DNA of 64,000 nt from Neotamlana sargassicola (GTDB lineage: Bacteria > Bacteroidota > Bacteroidia > Flavobacteriales > Flavobacteriaceae): NCBI RefSeq assembly GCF_020523965.1, contig NZ_JAJAPX010000001.1:806001-870000 (forward strand). Direction: 5' to 3'. The notes below the pieces were generated by a model. It saw only the letters and a list, made by a program, of their open reading frames with translations, had not been told where the DNA came from and ran no database searches. This document shows, piece by piece, positions 16,248-25,977 of the stretch (its first letter is position 1; each line of letters starts with the position of its first letter). The translations under genes and the position numbers were made by a program.

Positions 16248-17596
16248 AATATAAGCAAGGGAGATACTCAAGGTTTATAAAACCAATTTTAGGTTTTATA
16301 GATTTAACCATTTTAAATGGAGCTATTTTTCTGTTTCCAATTAATTTAAATAATCATTATTTATTCGCGTGTTATATTTCTGTTTCTTGGATAATTATTG
16401 CACTGCGTAATAATTTTTATGAAGTTTACAGACACACAAAAATAATTCAGGTCGTTAGGCTATTAGCAAAACAACTTGTATCGTTGTCTTTTGTATTATA
16501 TGCTTACATGGGTTTTTTTAAACAGCCTGATATGGGCCGAATGGCTTTAGCAAAATATTTAATTTTTACAATTGTTTTAATTTTTCTTTTTAAGTTTTTT
16601 ACTTTTTATTTTTTCAAAAAATTCCGTTCTGTATTAAGAGGTAATCAAAGGGATGTTATTGTAATTGGTAAAAACGCTAAAACAAGACAACTTATAAATA
16701 CATTTAAAAACAACCCTGAGTTTGGTTTAAAGTTTAAAGGTCAGTTTAGTAGTACTGATAAAGATTTTTCTTTGGACCATTGTTTTAACTATGTTGTAGA
16801 TAATTATGTAGACGAAATATTCGTTTCGGTTTCAGATTTAAGTAATAAACAAATTAATGCCTTTATCAATTTTTGCGATAATAACCTTAGAACTCTAAAA
16901 TTTGTTCCCGATAATAAAGATATTTTTTCAAAAAAATTGAAATACGAGTATTACGATTTTACACCCATTTTATCATTACGCAAAATAGCCGTTCGAGAAC
17001 CTCTAAATGCTTTTGTAAAACGAGTTGTAGATCTTATTTTTTCGTCGGTGGTTATTATATTTATTTTATCATGGCTAACACCGCTAATGGCTTTTTTAAT
17101 ACGTTTAGAGTCTAAGGGGCCAATATTTTTTAAACAACGTCGACACGGTTTAGATGGCCAAGAGTTTGCTTGTTTAAAATTCAGATCCATGGCTGTTAAC
17201 ATGAAAACAAACGATTTGCACGTAAAGAAAAACGATATGCGTGTTACTAAAGTTGGTCGTTTTATTCGAAAAACTAGTATCGATGAGTTGCCACAATTTT
17301 ATAATGTATTTATGGGGCATATGTCTGTTGTTGGACCAAGACCACACATGACTTCTTTATCTGAGGTTTATATGAAAAAAGCGAATAAATATATGGTACG
17401 CCACAATGTAAAACCTGGAATTACAGGTTTGGCTCAGGTAAGCGGTTATAGGGGTGAAGTTGAAACAGATTTTGATATAATTAACCGAACTAAATACGAT
17501 ATTTTTTACCTAGAAAACTGGTCGTTTTTACTTGACATAAATATCATAATTCAAACTGTTGTAAATATTTTTCAAGGCGAAGATAAAGCTTATTAA
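16244..17596 (+). CDS. Polyprenyl-phosphate sugar phosphotransferase (WcaJ/WbaP type)
   Basis: 450 aa, GTG start overlapping the previous stop (GTGA). This is the initiating enzyme: it moves a sugar-1-phosphate from a UDP-sugar onto undecaprenyl phosphate in the inner membrane. Four N-terminal membrane helices (to about residue 125), a CoA-binding-like cytosolic domain (VIVIGKNAKTRQL), a re-entrant helix near 255-285, then the catalytic domain with KGPIFFKQRRHGLDG, CLKFRSM, KTSIDELPQFYNV and SVVGPRPH. These are the classic bacterial sugar transferase motifs. The first sugar is not predictable. Confidence 0.93.
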   Translation: MKYKQGRYSRFIKPILGFIDLTILNGAIFLFPINLNNHYLFACYISVSWIIIALRNNFYEVYRHTKIIQVVRLLAKQLVSLSFVLYAYMGFFKQPDMGRMALAKYLIFTIVLIFLFKFFTFYFFKKFRSVLRGNQRDVIVIGKNAKTRQLINTFKNNPEFGLKFKGQFSSTDKDFSLDHCFNYVVDNYVDEIFVSVSDLSNKQINAFINFCDNNLRTLKFVPDNKDIFSKKLKYEYYDFTPILSLRKIAVREPLNAFVKRVVDLIFSSVVIIFILSWLTPLMAFLIRLESKGPIFFKQRRHGLDGQEFACLKFRSMAVNMKTNDLHVKKNDMRVTKVGRFIRKTSIDELPQFYNVFMGHMSVVGPRPHMTSLSEVYMKKANKYMVRHNVKPGITGLAQVSGYRGEVETDFDIINRTKYDIFYLENWSFLLDINIIIQTVVNIFQGEDKAY

Positions 17597-17603
17597 AAAA
17601 ACT

Positions 17604-18740
17604 ATGAAGCCAATTAAACTCTCATTGGCACATAATGCTAACAACGAAGTAAAATACGTTGAAGAAGCTGTTTTGAATAATCAACTTTCAAATTACGGTA
17701 ACAATTTAAATGTCTTTAATAAGCAATTAGAAACATACTTTTCTAAACCCAATAGAATAGCACTTTTAAATTCAGGTACGTCTGCTATACATTTAGCCTT
17801 AATTCAATTAGGAATAAAAGCTAATGATGAAGTTATTTGCCAAAGTTTTACCTTTTCTGCTACGGCCAATCCTATAGTTTACCAAAAGGCTATTCCTATT
17901 TTTATAGATAGCGAACCAGAAACCTGGAATATGTGCCCCGTTCAATTAGAAACGGCAATAAAAGACAGAATGTCTTTAGGTATAAAACCGAAGGCAATTA
18001 TTGTTGTTCATAGTTATGGAATGCCAGCGAAAATAGATGAGATTTTAAAAATTTCAGAAAAATTTAGTATTCCATTAATCGAAGATGCAGCCGGCGCACT
18101 TGGCAGTACTTACAAGGGTTTAAAGTGCGGTAGTTTTGGAGAATTTGGTATCATATCTTTCAATGGAAATAAAATAATTACATCATCTAGCGGTGGTGCT
18201 TTAATTTGTACTGCAGAAGATCAAAAAATAAAAGCGAATTTTTTAGCAACACAATCAAAAGCAAATAAACCGTTTTACCACCACGAAGAAATTGGATATA
18301 ATTACAGTATGAGCAATATAGTTGCCGGTATAGGTAGAGCCCAAATGGAGGTTTTAAAAGAGCGAGTTTTAAAAAGGCGAGAAGTTAATGTGTTTTATAA
18401 AGAAATTTTTGAAGGTATTAATGGCATTACTCTATTAACTGAGCCTAGTGAATATTATTATTCTAACCATTGGTTAACCTGTATTTTAATTAATTTTGAA
18501 GAGGCAGGTTTTTCTAACGAAGATTTAAAAAAGGAATTAGAAAAGCATAATATAGAAACCCGGTTTTTATGGAAACCTTTACATTTACAGCCTATATTTA
18601 GTGAATTTCCATATTACGGAAAGAGTTCCAGCGAGCAATTATTTAATATAGGTTTGTGCTTGCCTTCGGGATCAAATTTGTCAATCCAAGACAAAGTTTA
18701 CATTAAATCTGTAATAATGAACTTTATATCTAAAAAATGA
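17604..18740 (+). CDS. DegT/DnrJ/EryC1/StrS aminotransferase
   Basis: 378 aa. A PLP-dependent sugar aminotransferase, converting a UDP- or dTDP-4-keto-sugar to the amino-sugar with glutamate. The PLP-binding Lys is K190 in SFNGNKIIT. Upstream are LNSGTSAIHLAL (cofactor phosphate loop, residues 55-66), VHSYGMPA and EDAAGALGS (Asp stacks with the PLP ring), and NYSMSNIVAGIG near 290. The sequence resembles pyridoxal enzymes of the PglE/PseC group. It lies 7 bp after the initiating transferase. It may help make the N-acetylated, 4-amino-type sugar that starts the repeat unit. Confidence 0.88.
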   Translation: MKPIKLSLAHNANNEVKYVEEAVLNNQLSNYGNNLNVFNKQLETYFSKPNRIALLNSGTSAIHLALIQLGIKANDEVICQSFTFSATANPIVYQKAIPIFIDSEPETWNMCPVQLETAIKDRMSLGIKPKAIIVVHSYGMPAKIDEILKISEKFSIPLIEDAAGALGSTYKGLKCGSFGEFGIISFNGNKIITSSSGGALICTAEDQKIKANFLATQSKANKPFYHHEEIGYNYSMSNIVAGIGRAQMEVLKERVLKRREVNVFYKEIFEGINGITLLTEPSEYYYSNHWLTCILINFEEAGFSNEDLKKELEKHNIETRFLWKPLHLQPIFSEFPYYGKSSSEQLFNIGLCLPSGSNLSIQDKVYIKSVIMNFISKK

Positions 18741-18838
18741 AAACTTATTTAATTTTTAAGGTACTTGTTTGCAATTTAAGTTTTAGATTTAATCGCTATT
18801 AAACAGATAAATAGGAATTAATAATAACAATAATACTC

Positions 18839-19825
18839 ATGAAAAAAATATTAATTACTGGAGCGGCAGGTTTTTTAGGCTCTCATTTATGCGATCGATT
18901 TATTAAAGAGGGATACCAAGTTTTTGGAATGGATAACTTTATTACAGGCGATTTTAAAAATATAAGCCATTTAGCCGATAATCCAAATTTTGAATTTATT
19001 GATCATGATGTAACAGAATTTATTGATTTTAAAGGCGATTTAGACTATATTCTTCATTTTGCATCTCCTGCAAGTCCAATAGATTATTTAAAAATTCCTA
19101 TTCAAACCCTTAAAGTAGGATCGTTAGGAACTCATAATTTATTAGGTCTGGCAAAGGCAAAAGGCGCAAGAATTTTAATCGCATCTACATCCGAAATTTA
19201 TGGAGATCCACTGGTTCACCCACAAACCGAAGACTATTACGGTAACGTAAACACCATTGGTCCTCGTGGTGTATATGATGAAGCTAAGCGTTTCCAAGAA
19301 TCTATAACCATGGCTTATCATACTTTTCATGGTGTAGAAACACGTATTGTACGTATATTTAATACCTATGGCCCAAGAATGCGACTTAATGACGGACGCG
19401 TAATTCCTGCTTTTATGGGGCAAGCTTTACGTGGTGAAGATTTAACTGTTTTTGGTGATGGATCGCAAACCCGTTCGTTTTGTTATGTAGACGATCAAGT
19501 TGAAGGTATTTACCGTTTATTATTAAGCGATTATTCACATCCAGTAAACATTGGAAACCCTCACGAAATCTCGATAAGAGATTTTGCAGAAGAAATTATA
19601 AAACTTACAGGTACAACTCAAAAAGTAATTTATAAAGATTTACCAGTAAACGACCCAATGCAAAGGCAACCAGACATAACTTTAGCTAAGAAAATTTTAG
19701 GTTGGGAACCAAAAGTAGATCGTGCTGAAGGAATGAAAATAACGTTTGATTATTTTAAAAGTTTAACCGAAGAAGAGCTTTACAAAAGCGAACACAAAGA
19801 TTTTACAGGGTTTATTAAGGAATAA
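18839..19825 (+). CDS. UDP-glucuronate decarboxylase (UXS) / NAD-dependent epimerase
   Basis: 328 aa extended SDR enzyme. [10 protein letters not shown] at residues 7-16 binds [12 protein letters not shown] supplies Ser, YDEAKR is the catalytic YxxxK, and the run [15 protein letters not shown] plus [15 protein letters not shown] is characteristic of UDP-xylose synthases. These turn UDP-glucuronate into UDP-xylose. Distinguishing it from a dTDP-glucose dehydratase rests on the MRLNDGRV and GNP(H/N)E stretches. Converges with the minus-strand glycosyltransferase, whose stop lies 4 bp away. Confidence 0.9.
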   Translation: MKKILITGAAGFLGSHLCDRFIKEGYQVFGMDNFITGDFKNISHLADNPNFEFIDHDVTEFIDFKGDLDYILHFASPASPIDYLKIPIQTLKVGSLGTHNLLGLAKAKGARILIASTSEIYGDPLVHPQTEDYYGNVNTIGPRGVYDEAKRFQESITMAYHTFHGVETRIVRIFNTYGPRMRLNDGRVIPAFMGQALRGEDLTVFGDGSQTRSFCYVDDQVEGIYRLLLSDYSHPVNIGNPHEISIRDFAEEIIKLTGTTQKVIYKDLPVNDPMQRQPDITLAKKILGWEPKVDRAEGMKITFDYFKSLTEEELYKSEHKDFTGFIKE

Positions 19826-19829
19826 TATT

Positions 19830-20993
19830 CTATATAATTTCAATCAAAGCAATCAGCTGCTTTTCAAAATTAAAGTTTTGTAAAGCAGTTTTTTGTATTT
19901 GAGACTTAAATTGATGGTTTAATTTATTGATTTCAATTTTTGAAAGCTGAAGGTTTAATGCTTTATAATTTGTTGGAGGAACTACCCAACCTAATTTATA
20001 AGTTTCAATAATATTTTCGCCTTCACCACCACCAAAATAAAGCATAGGAAGCCCTAATTTGCCGTATTCAAATATTTTTGAAGGTACAGAGCCATAAATT
20101 CTATTTAAAAGCGGAATAACGGTTAAATCGTATTTTAAAAGCGCCTCATGAAGTTCTGTACGGGCAATTTCACCATGATATGCAATATCGAGTTCTGGGT
20201 TTTTAGCAACTAAGTCTTCAATTTTTTCTTTTTCGGCGCCAGCACCATAAATATGAAACTGTATATTCTTATAATCAAGCTCAGTACAAAGTTTATAAAT
20301 GCCTTGTGCTATACCAAGTAAGCCAGCGTAAACCATTTTTATTTTTCTGTTTTTGGCAGCTTGTTCTTCTAGAATTGGCGGATTAAAATCTGGAAAATTT
20401 CGGTATAAAAAAGTATCTTTTTCAGGGAAAAGTGATGTTATGTGTGTTAAAATTTCTTCACTTTGTCCTAAAATTAAATCGGCTTTTTTGTAATTAAAGC
20501 GTTCTATGCGTTCTAAAAGTTTGTAACTAAAATTCTTTTTAAATGCACCAAGCTCTAAACCCGCAATAGGCCATAAGTCGCTTACATTTAAAATAAGTTT
20601 ACGTTTCTTATTTCTTATAAAAAACATACAAGTAAAGGCGACTAAAAGCGGCGGAGACTGCACAATAACTTTCTCCGGAAGTTTGTTCCACATAAAAAAC
20701 CAAATTAAACTAAAACTATAAGAAAGCATGGCAATTAAGCGTTTTAGTTTGTTTTTAGAGTTGCTAGCGTAAATCCATAAGCGGTGTATGGTAATGTTGT
20801 TCTCGACCGATGTTTTTTTGAAAGTGCCTCGGTAACCGTCAAAAATTTTGCCTTTGGGGTAATTGGGTAAAGGTGTAATTACCGAAACCTTGTAGTTTTG
20901 CCCTTGTAAACCTTCGGCTAAATGAAAAATACGGTTCGATGCTGCTCCTGTTTCGGGCGGAAAATAGTTGGTTATTATTAAAATCTCCTTCAC
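19830..20993 (-). CDS. Glycosyltransferase family 4 (WbuB-like)
   Basis: 387 aa from a GTG start that overlaps the wecB stop by one base. N-terminal ILIITNYFPPETGAASNRI is the classic WbuB/WcaI opening; then ITPLPNYPKG, LNVSDLWP, GQSEEIL, VYAGLLGIAQG and a C-terminal PLLNRIYGSVPSKIFEYGKLGLPML with the donor-binding region. WbuB enzymes transfer L-FucNAc or similar. The neighbouring UDP-GlcNAc 2-epimerase is consistent with an acetamido-sugar donor. Third gene in a minus-strand operon (CapK-like, wecB, this). Confidence 0.87.
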   Translation of the reverse strand: MKEILIITNYFPPETGAASNRIFHLAEGLQGQNYKVSVITPLPNYPKGKIFDGYRGTFKKTSVENNITIHRLWIYASNSKNKLKRLIAMLSYSFSLIWFFMWNKLPEKVIVQSPPLLVAFTCMFFIRNKKRKLILNVSDLWPIAGLELGAFKKNFSYKLLERIERFNYKKADLILGQSEEILTHITSLFPEKDTFLYRNFPDFNPPILEEQAAKNRKIKMVYAGLLGIAQGIYKLCTELDYKNIQFHIYGAGAEKEKIEDLVAKNPELDIAYHGEIARTELHEALLKYDLTVIPLLNRIYGSVPSKIFEYGKLGLPMLYFGGGEGENIIETYKLGWVVPPTNYKALNLQLSKIEINKLNHQFKSQIQKTALQNFNFEKQLIALIEII

Positions 20994-22087
20994 TATAATT
21001 GGTAAATTTCAACTAGATGATTAACAATTCTTTCTGCGGCTTGTCCGTCCCATAATTCTGGAATTTTACCTGCTTTCCAATTATTTGCCAATAAGTTTTT
21101 AAAGGCTTCTTCAATTTTTTTGCTGTCGCTTCCTACTAAAATATTGGTGCCAATTTCGCAGGTTTCTGGGCGTTCGGTATTTTCACGAAGTGTAATACAC
21201 GGCACATTCATAACTGTGGTTTCTTCGGTTATACCGCCAGAGTCGGTTAAAACACCAAGGGCATATTTTACTAAATAATTAAACTCTAAATACCCTAACG
21301 GATTGGTGTAATGGAGATTTTTAAAGTTTAAATTTAAGCCTTCTAATAATTTTTTAGTACGCGGGTGCACGGGAAAAATAATAGGTAAATCTTTACCTAA
21401 AGTTACTATTTGTGTGATTAATGATTTTAGCCGGTTTTCTTCATCTACATTACTTGGGCGATGTAATGTAATTACTAAATAGTTTTTTGGTTTTAGATTT
21501 AAAGTTTGCCACACTTCGGGTTGCTTTAGGCGATGTTCGTTTTTTCTAAGGGTGTCAATCATGACGTTACCAACAAAGAAAATTTGCTCTGGTTTTACGC
21601 CTAAGTTTAATAAGTTTTTGTTGGCTCTGGTTGAGGTTGTAAAAAAATAATCAGTTAAACTATCGGTTACAATACGATTAATTTCTTCGGGCATTCGCAT
21701 ATCTCCCGAGCGAATTCCAGCCTCGACATGAGCCACATCAATTCCAGCTTTTTTTGCAACTATAGTACAAGCCATTGTTGAGGTTACATCGCCAACAACC
21801 AACACTAAATCGCATGGGTTTTGGGTAAGTTCTTTTTCAAAACCAACCATAATACCTGCCGTTTGTTCGGCTTGGGTACCGCTCTTTACTTCAAGGTTAA
21901 TGTCTGGTAACGGAATATTTAATTCTTCGAAAAAAGTACCACTTAAATTTTTATCGTAATGTTGCCCAGTGTGTACTAACCTGAAGTTTAAATTAAAACC
22001 TGCACTTTTTTTTTGTTTAATAGCTTCAATAATAGGAGCTATTTTCATAAAATTTGGTCGTGCACCTGCAACTATGGTAATATTCAT
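20993..22087 (-). CDS. wecB: UDP-N-acetylglucosamine 2-epimerase (non-hydrolysing)
   Basis: 364 aa, normal length. Interconverts UDP-GlcNAc and UDP-ManNAc. Signature stretches are GARPNFMKIAPI at the N-terminus, HTGQHYDKNLS, VVGDVTSTMA, HVEAGIRSGD, MPEEINR, HRPSNVDEE and the C-terminal LTDSGGITEE. The ATG lies inside the end of the CapK-like gene (4 bp overlap, ATGA). It supplies an acetamido-sugar precursor for the glycan locus or a wall polymer. Confidence 0.93.
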   Translation of the reverse strand: MNITIVAGARPNFMKIAPIIEAIKQKKSAGFNLNFRLVHTGQHYDKNLSGTFFEELNIPLPDINLEVKSGTQAEQTAGIMVGFEKELTQNPCDLVLVVGDVTSTMACTIVAKKAGIDVAHVEAGIRSGDMRMPEEINRIVTDSLTDYFFTTSTRANKNLLNLGVKPEQIFFVGNVMIDTLRKNEHRLKQPEVWQTLNLKPKNYLVITLHRPSNVDEENRLKSLITQIVTLGKDLPIIFPVHPRTKKLLEGLNLNFKNLHYTNPLGYLEFNYLVKYALGVLTDSGGITEETTVMNVPCITLRENTERPETCEIGTNILVGSDSKKIEEAFKNLLANNWKAGKIPELWDGQAAERIVNHLVEIYQL

Positions 22088-23403
22088 TTTGTTTTGTTTA
22101 AATACGACGAAAACTGTTTCAATTTACCACTTTTCTGTCGGTTTAACTTATTTTGTTTTTCGTAAATAATGTGCAACCCGCTTTCAAGGTAATGCTCAAT
22201 TTTACGATTTATGGTTTGTTTTTGGCTTTCGGAAAGTGTTTCATCTCCAACATAAATAATTTTAAAAGTATCGGGTTTTAACTGTTCAATTACAAATTCT
22301 TTAACCTTGCCATCGTTTTCAATAATGCTTTTGGTAATGTAATAAAAGGTTAAACCAGCTGCTTTTTTTCCGCTAGGCAAAATTACAATATCGTTTGTTC
22401 TTCCGGTAAGTTTTTCTAAAATAGGGGTTTTTAGGGTGCTTTTTTTACTTAATACACCAATATCACCAAGGTCGTAGCGAATAAATGGCTGTGCTTTGTT
22501 GTAAAGCGAGGTAATTACAACACGACCTTCTTCGCCATTTGGTAATACATTGTTTTGTTCATCAAGAATTTCAATAAATAAAGTTTCGCTATTAAGTTGC
22601 CAGTTGCCGTTTGGGTTCTGAAAAGCTATTAAATCGAGTTCGGAAGCACCATATTCGTTCACCACAGGAATTCCTAATTGGGTTTCCAGTAGCTTTTTGT
22701 CGGTTTCAAAAAGCATTTCAGACGTTACTACACATACATTCAAACTCGGGCAAACCGATTTTAAAACAATGTTTTTTTTCTCTAAAAATTTAGCAAATTG
22801 TACAATGGCACTGGTGTAACCATTGATGTAATGGAATGTTGTGGTTTTGAATTTTTGCAAAGTAGTTTCAAAAGCTTCATCACTTAAATTAAAAACAGAA
22901 AACCGATAACGGTGACTCAAAAAATCTTTAAAACGCTCTTTGTAATAACTAACTTTATTTAACGGAATACCGTAAAAACGGGCTTGTTTTGAGCTATTAA
23001 AATTGATGTTGTACCAGCCAAATCGGTTTTGAATAACCGCCCAAGTTAAAGCATGACAAAACTTATCTTTTGCAAAAATAAATGGGTGTCCGGACGAACC
23101 TGAAGTTTTGTTAACGTATACATTTTTGGTTGTAAACCCTTGGCTTAAACGTTGTTCTAGCGGTTGTTGTAAATCGGCTTTAGTCATTACAGGAACACTG
23201 TTCCAATCGTTTAAATCGATGTTTTTTCCGAAGGACTTGTAGAACGGATTATGATTTAAGTGATACTTTATTATGTCACGTTTTTTCTCTTCCGTGAAAG
23301 CGATAAAATCTACTTCATTTTTACTTTGAATGTCTTTTAAAATGCGTTTAGCTTTCGCTATAGGAAAGCCATTTAGTTTTAAAGAAAAATCGAATACATT
23401 CAA
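22084..23403 (-). CDS. CapK/phenylacetate-CoA ligase-like adenylate-forming protein
   Basis: 439 aa from a TTG at 23403; an earlier in-frame TTG at 23412 is possible, and there is no ATG. It has the core of the acyl-adenylate family: the P-loop-like NKTSGSSGHPF near residues 100-110, VNEYGASEL, RYDLGDIG and KLTGRTNDIV. In capsule clusters the CapK group is encoded beside sugar epimerases, and its substrate is unsettled. Modification of the glycan by an acyl or amino-acid group is an inference. A -7 box (TAATTTTG, minus strand 23417-23410) ends 6 nt before the TTG. First gene of the three-gene minus-strand operon. Confidence 0.8.
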   Translation of the reverse strand: MNVFDFSLKLNGFPIAKAKRILKDIQSKNEVDFIAFTEEKKRDIIKYHLNHNPFYKSFGKNIDLNDWNSVPVMTKADLQQPLEQRLSQGFTTKNVYVNKTSGSSGHPFIFAKDKFCHALTWAVIQNRFGWYNINFNSSKQARFYGIPLNKVSYYKERFKDFLSHRYRFSVFNLSDEAFETTLQKFKTTTFHYINGYTSAIVQFAKFLEKKNIVLKSVCPSLNVCVVTSEMLFETDKKLLETQLGIPVVNEYGASELDLIAFQNPNGNWQLNSETLFIEILDEQNNVLPNGEEGRVVITSLYNKAQPFIRYDLGDIGVLSKKSTLKTPILEKLTGRTNDIVILPSGKKAAGLTFYYITKSIIENDGKVKEFVIEQLKPDTFKIIYVGDETLSESQKQTINRKIEHYLESGLHIIYEKQNKLNRQKSGKLKQFSSYLNKTK

Positions 23404-23463
23404 CGTAAGCAAAATTATTAGGTAAAGTAACTAAAAATAATTCGTGTATTTAAAGCATTAGTT

Positions 23464-23471
23464 TATTTTTG
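23464..23471 (+). promoter_or_regulatory. -7 box of purD promoter
   Basis: TATTTTTG fits TAnnTTTG; TTC at 23441-23443 lies 20 nt upstream in the place of the TTG box. Transcription would start near 23476, giving a leader of roughly 13 nt to the purD ATG. Confidence 0.45.
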
Positions 23472-23488
23472 TGCAAACAACAAAACTC

Positions 23489-24763
23489 ATGAACATTTTA
23501 ATTCTTGGCTCTGGAGGAAGAGAGCACACATTTGCTTGGAAAATAGCGCAAAGCGATAAATGTAATAATTTATTTGTAGCACCAGGAAACTCGGGAACTG
23601 CCGAAGTTGCAACCAATGTAAATATTAGCGAAACCGACTTCGATGCGATTAAAGAATTAGTGTTAAAAGAAGACATTAGCTTAGTTGTTGTTGGGCCAGA
23701 AGCACCGCTTGTAAAAGGTGTTCACGATTATTTTTTAAACGATGATGCGTTAAAAAACGTATCGGTAATTGGGCCACAAAAAGTTGCTGCCGAACTTGAA
23801 GGTAGTAAAGAGTTTGCCAAAGAGTTTATGGAAAGGCACAGCATACCGACGGCTGCTTACCAAAGTTTTACAAAAGATAATGTTGAAGCTGGTTATACGT
23901 TTTTAGAAAGTTTAAAACCACCTTACGTTTTAAAAGCCGATGGATTAGCTGCTGGTAAAGGCGTGGTGATTTTAAATGATTTAGATGAAGCTAAAGCTGA
24001 ATTAAAAAGCATGTTAGTTGATGCTAAATTTGGTGACGCGAGTGCAAAAGTGGTTATTGAAGAGTTTTTAGATGGTATCGAGCTTAGTTGTTTTGTGCTT
24101 ACCGATGGGAAAAACTACAAAATTTTACCAACAGCAAAAGATTATAAACGTATTGGCGAAGGCGATACGGGTTTAAATACAGGTGGTATGGGAGCTGTTT
24201 CTCCAGTGCCTTTTGCGACTCCAGAATTTTTAAATAAAATTGAAGAACGTGTTGTTAAACCAACCATTAATGGTTTTGCAAAGGATAAATTACCGTATGT
24301 TGGTTTTGTGTTTATTGGCTTAATTAAAGTTGAAAACGACGACCCTAAGGTTATTGAATATAACGTGCGCATGGGCGATCCAGAAACCGAGGTGGTTTTT
24401 CCAAGGCTTAAAAACGATTTAGTTGAAGTGTTAGATGCTATGGCAAACCAAACATTAGACAAAATTAACATTGAAATTGATGAGCGTGCTGCTACAACTA
24501 TTATGGTTGTTTCTGGTGGTTACCCTGAAGCTTACGAAAAAGGAAAAGAAATTACAGGTATAGAAAACATAACAGAATCTATTCCATTTCATGCAGGTGC
24601 GCAGTTAAAAGATGGTAAAATTGTAACCTCTGGCGGACGTGTAATTTCTATTACATCGTACGGAGAAACGTACCAAGAGGCCATAAAAAAATCTTACCAA
24701 AGTATAGAAAAACTACATTTTGATAAGATGAATTATCGTAAAGATATTGGATTCGATTTATAA
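23489..24763 (+). CDS. purD: Phosphoribosylamine-glycine ligase PurD
   Basis: 424 aa from the ATG at 23489, the usual family start (MNILILGSGGREH). A GTG at 23471 would add six residues and overlaps the putative -7 box. ATP-grasp enzyme of purine synthesis: joins phosphoribosylamine and glycine to give GAR. Visible are the N-terminal GSGGREH, GPEAPLVKG, KADGLAAGKGV (ATP-grasp loop), NTGGMGAVSP and EYNVRMGDPETEVV. Its stop overlaps tail-to-tail with the minus-strand DUF6341 gene by 6 bp. Stand-alone gene. Confidence 0.96.
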   Translation: MNILILGSGGREHTFAWKIAQSDKCNNLFVAPGNSGTAEVATNVNISETDFDAIKELVLKEDISLVVVGPEAPLVKGVHDYFLNDDALKNVSVIGPQKVAAELEGSKEFAKEFMERHSIPTAAYQSFTKDNVEAGYTFLESLKPPYVLKADGLAAGKGVVILNDLDEAKAELKSMLVDAKFGDASAKVVIEEFLDGIELSCFVLTDGKNYKILPTAKDYKRIGEGDTGLNTGGMGAVSPVPFATPEFLNKIEERVVKPTINGFAKDKLPYVGFVFIGLIKVENDDPKVIEYNVRMGDPETEVVFPRLKNDLVEVLDAMANQTLDKINIEIDERAATTIMVVSGGYPEAYEKGKEITGIENITESIPFHAGAQLKDGKIVTSGGRVISITSYGETYQEAIKKSYQSIEKLHFDKMNYRKDIGFDL

Positions 24764-24985
24764 AAACGAGTGCGAAGAAACGCTTTTGTCTTCAGCTTCG
24801 GTTTTATTAAATATCTGTAATTGTTTTAACCAGTAAACTATAGCGGCCATACAAATAATGATGAAAATCCAAGAAATAGTATTGGCTGCCCACCAGTTTT
24901 CTAGTTCTAATTTTTTTAATGCATCCATAGGTGCAAAAAGAACATTTACAAACAAGTCTTGTATAGCGTAAAAGAAATCTTTCAT
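24758..24985 (-). CDS. DUF6341 family small membrane protein
   Basis: 75 aa from the ATG at 24985 (MKDFFYAIQDLFVNVLFAPM); a longer in-frame opening to 25063 crosses its own promoter and is rejected. One membrane segment near residues 34-52 (ISWIFIIICMAAIVYWL) and a short soluble tail rich in Glu and Ser. Found next to purD and the DUF6427 gene in Flavobacteriia, from memory of that gene order. Function unknown. Confidence 0.75.
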   Translation of the reverse strand: MKDFFYAIQDLFVNVLFAPMDALKKLELENWWAANTISWIFIIICMAAIVYWLKQLQIFNKTEAEDKSVSSHSFL

Positions 24986-25033
24986 AATGTAATTTGTGTT
25001 TTCTAACTCGTAATTGTTAGTATATTTACATAG

Positions 25034-25063
25034 CAAAAATACAAAAACAGTTAATGATAACAA
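25034..25063 (-). promoter_or_regulatory. Promoter for the DUF6341 gene
   Basis: Reading the minus strand, TTG (25063-25061), 19 nt, then TATTTTTG (25041-25034), an exact fit to the Bacteroidota consensus. Transcription would begin near 25029, leaving about 44 nt before the ATG at 24985. The upstream box overlaps the first codons of the divergent DUF6427 gene. Confidence 0.65.
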
Positions 25064-25977
25064 GTTTTTTTAAAAAATCTAAATCAATAAATTTTATTAT
25101 TGTTTTTTTCATTGCCTTATTAGCATTATTAATAGGTAAATTAGGTGCTGTAAATCAGGATTTAGATTTTACTTTTTTTGTTAAGTTATCTGGTTTTGTT
25201 GTTATTATTTTTGCATCTATTTTATTGCTTAATTTTATAGTTAGTAAAAACAGTTTAACACAAAAAGATAATTACGAAATGTTGCTGTTTAGTTTGTTTT
25301 TACTGTTTATAACACAGTCGACGCAACATTTTAATGTGTTAATTTCTAATCTTTTTATTTTGCTGGCATTAAGGCGATTAATAAGCTTAAGAACGCCAAA
25401 AAACACAAAAGAGAAGTTGTTTGATGCTGCTTTTTGGATTGGCATTGCGGCACTTTTTTACTTTTGGTCGGTATTGTTTTTTGCGCTTATTATTTTGTCA
25501 CTTATACTGTTTTCAGATGGTAATTTAAGGCATTGGATTATTCCTTTTCTAGGTATTTTAACGGTTTTCGTTTTGTCTATTGTTATATCAATTATTTTTT
25601 ATGATAATTACTTTCAGTTTATCGATCAATCGTTTTCGGTAAGTTTCGATTTTAGTATATACAATTCTTTAAGTTATATTATTGCAATTACACTACTTTT
25701 TTCGTTTGGTGCATGGTCCTCTTTGTTTTATTTAAAAAATATAAAAAAGAAGAAAAAAGCGTTTCGCGCATCGTTTACTACCATTATTTTTGCAGCTATA
25801 ATTGCCTTTTTACTGGTTATTATTGTACCTAATAAAAACGGAAGCGAGTTTTTATTCCTATTCGCACCCTTAGCAATTATTATAACCAATTACATTGAAG
25901 TTATTCACGAAAAATGGTTTAAAGAAATTTTTTTAGGGATCTTAATCTTTGCGCCTTTTATACTTTTAATGCTGTAA
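25054..25977 (+). CDS. DUF6427 family integral membrane protein
   Basis: 307 aa with about nine hydrophobic segments and few charged residues except at loop ends (KKSKS at the N-terminus, IKKKKKAFR near residue 230). It has the look of a small polytopic membrane protein without catalytic motifs. Divergent from DUF6341 and overlapping upp tail-to-tail by 12 bp; the purD-DUF6341-DUF6427-upp order is typical of Flavobacteriia. Function unknown; the nucleotide-metabolism neighbours are only circumstantial. Confidence 0.75.
   Translation: MITSFFKKSKSINFIIVFFIALLALLIGKLGAVNQDLDFTFFVKLSGFVVIIFASILLLNFIVSKNSLTQKDNYEMLLFSLFLLFITQSTQHFNVLISNLFILLALRRLISLRTPKNTKEKLFDAAFWIGIAALFYFWSVLFFALIILSLILFSDGNLRHWIIPFLGILTVFVLSIVISIIFYDNYFQFIDQSFSVSFDFSIYNSLSYIIAITLLFSFGAWSSLFYLKNIKKKKKAFRASFTTIIFAAIIAFLLVIIVPNKNGSEFLFLFAPLAIIITNYIEVIHEKWFKEIFLGILIFAPFILLML

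Noticed and set aside
24986-25063. Longer form of the DUF6341 protein starting at 25063
   Set aside because: The added 26 codons cover the predicted promoter; the shorter start gives the compact one-helix protein.
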